From Croceibacterium xixiisoli (GTDB lineage Bacteria > Pseudomonadota > Alphaproteobacteria > Sphingomonadales > Sphingomonadaceae): a DNA stretch of 64,000 nucleotides. The DNA is taken from positions 372,001 through 436,000 of the forward strand of contig NZ_WTYJ01000003.1 of the NCBI RefSeq assembly GCF_009827305.1. The letters run 5' to 3'. The translations under genes were made by a program, and so were the position numbers. Positions 59,631 through 64,000 of this stretch are shown here, piece after piece (positions within the stretch are counted from its first letter, which is position 1; every line of letters starts with the position of its first letter). The notes beneath the pieces are model-generated. The model saw only the letters and a list, made by a program, of their open reading frames with translations, was not told the origin of the DNA and ran no database searches.

Positions 59631-59930
59631 TCAGTATTTCAATCGCTGGTCGTAAATCTCACGATAATGCTGGATCTTGGTCACTCGCAGACCATTCATT
59701 CCGGATCTGTCGACGGACCTTTGCCAGCCTACAAATTCCTCAAGGGTGATACTGTAGCGTTCGAGCGCCTCATCCATGGTCAGAAGGCCGCCCTCCACCG
59801 CGCACACCACTTCCGCTTTCCTTCGCGGCACCCAGCGCTTGAGATTGCGCGGAGGTAGCGATGAAAGGGACATGATCTCCCCCAGCGGTCCAATTACAGG
59901 CGGAGACTGACACGACTGTTGAACCGACAT
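59631..59930 (-). CDS. SciP-like (DUF1153) cell-cycle regulator homologue
   Basis: 99-aa protein of the DUF1153 family. The Caulobacter member SciP binds CtrA at promoters and blocks CtrA-dependent transcription in early cell cycle. The conserved core is here: PPVIGPLGEIMSLSSLPP, LKRWVPRRKAEVVCAVEGGL, TMDEALERYSITLEEFVGWQ and GLRVTKIQHYREI, including the helix-turn-helix. Start 59930 puts the VIGP opening near the N-terminus as in SciP. Sphingomonads normally carry a core sciP elsewhere; this copy, with divergent residues and in a prophage-associated stretch, is probably a second, accessory copy. Confidence 0.82.
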   Translation of the reverse strand: MSVQQSCQSPPVIGPLGEIMSLSSLPPRNLKRWVPRRKAEVVCAVEGGLLTMDEALERYSITLEEFVGWQRSVDRSGMNGLRVTKIQHYREIYDQRLKY

Positions 59931-60179
59931 AAGACGACAAATACCTCTATGTACGCGTTTGTGCTTAAGCTGCGCCGGAGAGGTTAATTTGTTGCTTCAC
60001 CTTTTGGTTAATGCCGCTCGCTGGTCACATATGTAAATTTTGGCAGCAGAAGTCGGGTTCGCGGGCGCATGAACCTAGGAAAACCCCGCTTTCGAGATTT
60101 TACATGTTGCACTGCAGCATTCGAGAGCGGTATCCAGAATTCGTCGGGGAGGACTCAACACAGCTGCAAGGAATTAAGC

Positions 60180-60374
60180 ATGTTCTGGCTGACAATCTGC
60201 GAGTTCTTCGGACACAAGGTGGATCCGCGCAGGGTTTGGCATGATGGTCTGAATTACCGGACCAAGTGCCGGCGATGCGGCAGCAATCTGCTGCGACAGA
60301 GTTCAGGTTGGGTGATTTTCGATCCGGCAGCCCATGCCGACGACAGGCGCGAGACCAAAAGCGGCGACGCATAA
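60180..60374 (+). CDS. DUF1660-like small prophage protein
   Basis: 64 aa: MFWLTICEFFGHKVDPRRVW followed by TKCRRCGSNLLR and an acidic tail. The FGHK-xx-W/C-xx-C layout fits the short 'prophage protein' family DUF1660. AAGGA lies six bases before the ATG; longer frames are ignored. It could bind one metal ion through the CxxC. Confidence 0.65.
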   Translation: MFWLTICEFFGHKVDPRRVWHDGLNYRTKCRRCGSNLLRQSSGWVIFDPAAHADDRRETKSGDA

Positions 60375-60451
60375 GGCATCGGTATGCGGCGACAGCGATG
60401 CGCAGGCAAGGTTAAATGATGCCTGCGCGAACCGACCGCGTGAGGCGGGGT

Positions 60452-60973
60452 TTATCGAGGAGCAGGCAACGGAAGAGTAGCCGGATCCCAATGCTCATCT
60501 GCCTTACCGTCTATAAAGCGCCAGGTATCAAACCAAGTTGTGGTATAGCTTTCACCAGGCTTGCCCGGGACGGGAAGTTCGCGCACGAACAGAACGGTCA
60601 CAAAATCGCCCTCTGCCTGCACGGCGACGATCGGTCGCTGGGTGCGTTCAAGCACCGGGGCAGGCTTCGCCTTGGCGACCTGGGTGAAATAGGTGATCAC
60701 CGCGTCCAGGCCAGAGGCCGCGAGCGGATTGTGTTGGATATAGCGGTCGGTGAGGAATTCCCCAGCGCGATCCCACTGGTTGGCTTCCAACAGCACCTTG
60801 ATGATGTTCAGCGCTGCCTGCTTGTTGCGGTGCAAGTCAGGGTCTGCGCTGGTGAACAGGCTTTCAGGGTCGGCGTGTGCAATTACGGGATCGCTGAGCG
60901 GCTGCGCCGCTGCTGGCGCCAGTGTTGTAGCGGACATGAGCGCCGCTACAGTGATCGAGACCAAAGCCCTCAT
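60452..60973 (-). CDS. secreted NTF2/SnoaL-like protein (paralogue of 4813-5349)
   Basis: 173 aa. Signal peptide MRALVSITVAALMSATTLAP ends at AAAQ. The NTF2-like domain has DRYIQHNPLAAS, VQAEGDFVTVLFVREL, TTTWFDTWRFIDGK and EHWDPATL, and it aligns over its whole length with the secreted protein encoded at 4813-5349. ATG 60973 with GGGAGAA six bases upstream is used. It may be phage cargo or a host gene beside the prophage. Function unknown. Confidence 0.8.
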   Translation of the reverse strand: MRALVSITVAALMSATTLAPAAAQPLSDPVIAHADPESLFTSADPDLHRNKQAALNIIKVLLEANQWDRAGEFLTDRYIQHNPLAASGLDAVITYFTQVAKAKPAPVLERTQRPIVAVQAEGDFVTVLFVRELPVPGKPGESYTTTWFDTWRFIDGKADEHWDPATLPLPAPR

Positions 60974-61247
60974 CAATTTTCTCCCAGTTGGTAGAAATTT
61001 TCCTGCGTCGAATGCATTTTAGCGACGAAAGCCTTGCCCGCCATCGCTCGATTTCCGTCAACATATAAATAGTTGATCGAATGAACAATCTCAATGTCTC
61101 GTTGTTGATTTGTCGACAGTTTTGGCAAAGCTTGAGGCGTAAACGGTCTTGTTACGAGCGAACGCAATGGAAATTTTCTGCAACATCGACGTTGCCCCGC
61201 GGTATGCAATTGTAACTTAACCTGCGGTCGGCAGAGGGATCAGCAAG

Positions 61248-61856
61248 GTGGAATTTGGCGACAAGATTTATGTGATCGACCAAAGATCAGAATTTCGAGC
61301 AAGCATCTCTGCCCTGATTCACTCAATGGGACTGCATCCGGAGATTTTCGACAGCGCGACCGAATTCAGGCGGCTGCGGCCCCGGACGGGCGTTGTTCTG
61401 GCCCACCACGGCTCGCTAGGCAACGACGCGCCCCTGCTGTCGGATATCATGCCCAAGGGCCTGTTTTATCCCGTCATCCTTTACGATGATGATCCTGATA
61501 TCGAAACGCTCGTGAGTTCTGTTCTCGACGGTGCGCTGGGATATTTACGCTGGCCCATCACAACAGATTCGCTCTCGGAAGCCATCAAGCTGCTGCGTGC
61601 TTCAGCTGTTGAGCATATCCGCCAGCAGCGGCGACGCCTAGAATGTCGGGAAAAGCTCGAACTGCTGTCAAAACGCGAAAGGGCGGTGCTTGGCTGCCTG
61701 ATGCAAGACTGTTCGAACAAAGAGACTGCGCTGAGGCTCGGCATCAGTTATCGCACTGTCGAAATTCACCGGGCCAGTATCTTGCGGAAGCTGGAGGCGC
61801 CGAGCATCGCAGCAGCCGCCAGGATCGCCATTCATGGCGAACTCCACGAGGAATGA
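61248..61856 (+). CDS. FixJ/NarL-type regulator with non-phosphorylatable receiver
   Basis: 202-aa regulator. The N-terminal receiver fold (1-125) reads KIYVIDQRSEFRASISALIH. The second acidic residue is Q, and where the phospho-aspartate belongs the sequence is GVVLAHHGSLGNDAPLL, so A or H replaces it. The C-terminal LuxR-type helix-turn-helix (140-190) is intact: LSKRERAVLGCLMQDCSNKE, TALRLGISYRTVEIHRASIL, RKLEA. The GTG start has AGAGGG upstream. It cannot be a conventional phosphorylated regulator. Confidence 0.85.
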   Translation: MEFGDKIYVIDQRSEFRASISALIHSMGLHPEIFDSATEFRRLRPRTGVVLAHHGSLGNDAPLLSDIMPKGLFYPVILYDDDPDIETLVSSVLDGALGYLRWPITTDSLSEAIKLLRASAVEHIRQQRRRLECREKLELLSKRERAVLGCLMQDCSNKETALRLGISYRTVEIHRASILRKLEAPSIAAAARIAIHGELHEE

Positions 61857-62008
61857 TGCCTGCGCCGTTTTGCCAGACGCCAGAGTTTTGGTTGCGGTTC
61901 ATAGTGTTGCCAGCAGTGTAAAGGCGACAATTTGGACATATTCGGCAGATGTGATACATTCTGCAGCATGGGGAAAGTGCCCGGCGGTCTGGATCCTGCC
62001 GGGCACAT

Positions 62009-63016
62009 TTATGCCATCCGCTCCATCCTCATATCGCTCACAAATCCGCCACCCTTGTCGAGCGAATGGGTCACCTCGGTGATCAGCCAGTCGCCGGTAT
62101 CGATCTCGGCCTTGTATCCGCTGACATTTGCACGCGCTTCGGGAAAGGCGTCAGGCCGGCCGAGCGGCAGGCGCAGATCGAGCGTTTCCGGAGCGCGGCC
62201 GAGCCGGCTGCGTTCCGCCTCGGCCGCGCGCCTGGCGCTGATTTCGTCCGGATAGATCCGGCGCAGCTTTTTGGCGCCCTCGGCATCGCCCACCGTCACG
62301 CTCTGGCGGCGGGCGCCGGCGCGATCGTGCCAACTGGCGGTGACGCCGGTTTGCCCGTCGCGCTTCTGCCGCTGCCAGTTGTGCGTTCCGGCCGTTGAGC
62401 GGCGGATGGCGAGTACCGGCAGGGGCTGGCCGCCAGCGGTGGTGCCGGCGCCCTTGGGGGCGAAGATCAGGCAGCCGTCCTTGATGGTCGCAACGGCATC
62501 GTGATCGCCCCCGAGGCGGCGCAGGAAGGCGATATCGCTTTCCCGGCTCTGACTGATGCTCCGCACCGCGATTGCGCCCAGGGCGGGCGCCACGCGCGGC
62601 GAGAGGCCATTGCTGGCGGCGATCTGGGTAACGACAGCGCCGAGGGTGGTGTTTTTCCAGCTGCGTGATCGGCGATTGCGAATCTCGCTGGTGAAATCTG
62701 CGGCCCGCGCGCGAATGGTGATCTGATCGGGCGGGCCGCTGTGGCCGACATCGTCGACCTTGAAGCTGCCTTTGTCGACCAGTCCGACCGTTACATCCGG
62801 CCCCTGCCTCCAACCCAGCTGCAGCTGCAGGACGGCGCCCTCGGGTGGCAGGGCAACGCGGCCGCCGACATCTGCGATCGTGATATCCAGCTGATCGGCC
62901 TCATCGCCGCGCTTTTCCGAGAGCCGCAGCGACATCAGCAGGGGGCGCAGGCGATCAGACAGATCCACGCCATCGAGCGTGACGCGCCAATCGGCGATGT
63001 TGCTGCGGGCGGTCAT
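62009..63016 (-). CDS. phage late control D protein (baseplate/tail gpD)
   Basis: 335 aa, P2 gpD-type tail protein of the late-control D family (SNIADWRVTLDGVDLSDRLR; ESDIAFLRRLGGDHDAVATI; NVSGYKAEIDTGDWLITEVT). Acts in the tail tip/baseplate of contractile-tailed phages. Its start overlaps the stop of the gene U homologue, and it is the last tail gene of the minus-strand late operon here. Confidence 0.92.
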   Translation of the reverse strand: MTARSNIADWRVTLDGVDLSDRLRPLLMSLRLSEKRGDEADQLDITIADVGGRVALPPEGAVLQLQLGWRQGPDVTVGLVDKGSFKVDDVGHSGPPDQITIRARAADFTSEIRNRRSRSWKNTTLGAVVTQIAASNGLSPRVAPALGAIAVRSISQSRESDIAFLRRLGGDHDAVATIKDGCLIFAPKGAGTTAGGQPLPVLAIRRSTAGTHNWQRQKRDGQTGVTASWHDRAGARRQSVTVGDAEGAKKLRRIYPDEISARRAAEAERSRLGRAPETLDLRLPLGRPDAFPEARANVSGYKAEIDTGDWLITEVTHSLDKGGGFVSDMRMERMA

Positions 63017-63450
63017 GCCGCAGGCTTGGCCGGCGCGGGCTGGTCGCCGTTGGCATAGCGCTGGGTGGCCGGATCATCGACGCGTAGGAGGTTGATGCTG
63101 AAGTCGATCTGGCGCGGCGTGCCATCGGCCAGCAGCCAGGTGTGGCGTTCGTCGAGGCCCTCGATCACGAAGCAACCGAAGACGGTGCCATTGCCGGCAA
63201 CGAGCGGCAGCGCCTCGCCAGCGTCGGCAAGCTCGCGCAGCTGGTCGAGCGAAACGCGGCCATCGGCGATTTCCTGGAAGACCGACCCGGCCAGGGTTAT
63301 CACTTCCTCGCCTGGCCCGGTGTATTGGGTGGCATCGCGCGCGCCGATCCGGGGTGATCGGGCGTGGCTCCAATTGGTTTTGCGCTGCAATTCCTCGGCC
63401 GACAGCGTCGCCAGTTCGAACAGGAACATGCCAAGGGCCATCAGATGCAT
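63013..63450 (-). CDS. phage tail protein U (gpU-like)
   Basis: 145 aa, P2 gpU family: ALGMFLFELATLSAEELQRK, WSHARSPRIGARDATQYTGP, GEEVITLAGSV and HTWLLADGTPRQIDFSINLL. AAGG lies before ATG 63450. It overlaps the gpD gene by four bases, as in P2-like tail operons. Confidence 0.92.
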   Translation of the reverse strand: MHLMALGMFLFELATLSAEELQRKTNWSHARSPRIGARDATQYTGPGEEVITLAGSVFQEIADGRVSLDQLRELADAGEALPLVAGNGTVFGCFVIEGLDERHTWLLADGTPRQIDFSINLLRVDDPATQRYANGDQPAPAKPAA

Positions 63451-63463
63451 GGATCAGCCTTCC

Positions 63464-64000
63464 TCATTCGTCGCTGAAGGTGCGGCCGCGCCGTTCGCGC
63501 TCGAGATCCTCGATCGCCTTGCGCACGGCATCGGCGATGGCGGCCGGATCGCCGGTCACGCCATGGAAATGCAGGTGGAATTCGGCGGGCGCGCTGACTG
63601 CCGGCGGGCTTGAGCGGGCGGCATCGCGCGCGGCGGCGGGTGCCGCTGCGGTTGCCATGGCCCCGGCGCCGGCTCCCACGACCAGCGCCCGGGTCATTCG
63701 GGCCGAAAGGTCATTGATGCGCGCCAGCGGCGCATTGGCATTCTTGCCCAGCCCCTGATCCAGCCCGGCCATTGCGTAACCGCCGATCTCGGCGAAGACG
63801 CGGGATGGCGAGTGGATGCCGAGCGTTTTCCTGAGGCTGTCGGGCAACAGATTGCCCACCACATCGATCGCCGCGCGCAGGCCCGGAATAGCCCCACCGA
63901 TGCCCTTGATCAGTCCCTGAATGAGATGGCGACCGATATCGGCCAGATTGATCGAACGCAGATAATCAAGCACCGGCATGAAGGCGCGCCTGAAGATCGC
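63464..64000 (-). CDS. phage tail tape-measure protein, C-terminus (continues beyond window)
   Basis: The frame stays open to the window edge (AIFRRAFMPVLDYLRSINLA). It shows the characteristic tape-measure end: ADIGRHLIQGLIKGIGGAIP, LRKTLGIHSPSRVFAEIGG and YAMAGLDQGLGKNANAPLAR, then an Ala-rich stretch and FHLHFHGVTGDPAAIADAVR. Only the last 170-180 residues of a normally 700-1000-residue protein are inside. Order T-U-D matches P2. Confidence 0.9.
   Translation of the reverse strand, partial: AIFRRAFMPVLDYLRSINLADIGRHLIQGLIKGIGGAIPGLRAAIDVVGNLLPDSLRKTLGIHSPSRVFAEIGGYAMAGLDQGLGKNANAPLARINDLSARMTRALVVGAGAGAMATAAAPAAARDAARSSPPAVSAPAEFHLHFHGVTGDPAAIADAVRKAIEDLERERRGRTFSDE

Noticed and set aside
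1-64000. CRISPR array, rRNA or tRNA genes
   Set aside because: No regularly spaced repeats, no rRNA-like sequence and no convincing tRNA cloverleaf were seen on either strand, though a covariance-model scan could not be run.

Overview
The window is high-GC, densely coding chromosomal DNA from an alphaproteobacterium, most likely a sphingomonad (Novosphingobium/Sphingobium type). Pointers are several TonB-dependent receptors, a lignostilbene-dioxygenase-type carotenoid oxygenase beside aromatic alcohol/aldehyde dehydrogenases, a TorF-type porin, and homologues of the alphaproteobacterial cell-cycle proteins GapR and SciP. All identifications come from reading sequence and from memory of families; no database search was run.

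Layout. (1) 1-5349: the end of an aldehyde dehydrogenase gene, a secreted esterase, a REP-like palindromic repeat pair, a DUF4287 protein, RlpA, a divergent XRE-cupin regulator/EamA exporter pair sharing a mirror-image operator, and a secreted NTF2-like protein. (2) 5490-13161: TonB receptor, aldehyde dehydrogenase, aryl-alcohol dehydrogenase, alpha/beta esterase, lignostilbene-type dioxygenase and an NTF2-like enzyme. This looks like a catabolic cluster for lignin-derived aromatic dimers. (3) 13224-25395: a tightly overlapped minus-strand operon virB1-B2-B3-B4-B6-B9-B10-B11 that runs by 4-nt overlaps into ppk1 and ppx and is followed by a lysine-rich protein. VirB5, VirB7, VirB8, VirD4 and a relaxase are absent. 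(4) 26202-30611: a surface-type lipoprotein paired with a large TonB receptor. (5) 30700-31990: an AT-rich insert with a frameshifted RelA/SpoT-type alarmone synthetase gene. (6) 31992-41882: an OmpR-type regulator with an atypical receiver, a DUF695-RraB protein, a three-domain MFS/acyltransferase/acyl-ACP synthetase, sterol desaturase plus TetR, a DmeR-DmeF cobalt/nickel efflux pair and a TorF porin. (7) 42140-50057: a complete kdp potassium operon (an unnamed micro-ORF, then kdpF-A-B-C-D-E). (8) 50082-53120: GH130 enzyme, exonuclease III and a formate/nitrite-type channel.

(9) About 53-64 kb is accessory DNA dominated by a P2-like prophage. It has an AlpA-type regulator, a chain of small genes, an FtsK-gamma/GapR fusion, an Ogr zinc finger, a Cro-like/repressor divergent switch with two clean palindromes, a cargo stretch (OB-fold protein, SciP-like protein, DUF1660-like protein, secreted NTF2 protein, pseudo-receiver LuxR regulator), and tail genes D, U and the tape-measure C-terminus running off the right edge. 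No integrase is visible in the window.

The most unusual points are the reduced VirB apparatus translationally linked to polyphosphate metabolism, the prophage-borne GapR and SciP relatives (chromosome and cell-cycle factors carried by a phage), the frameshifted alarmone synthetase island, and the mirrored operator that covers both start regions of the XRE/EamA pair.
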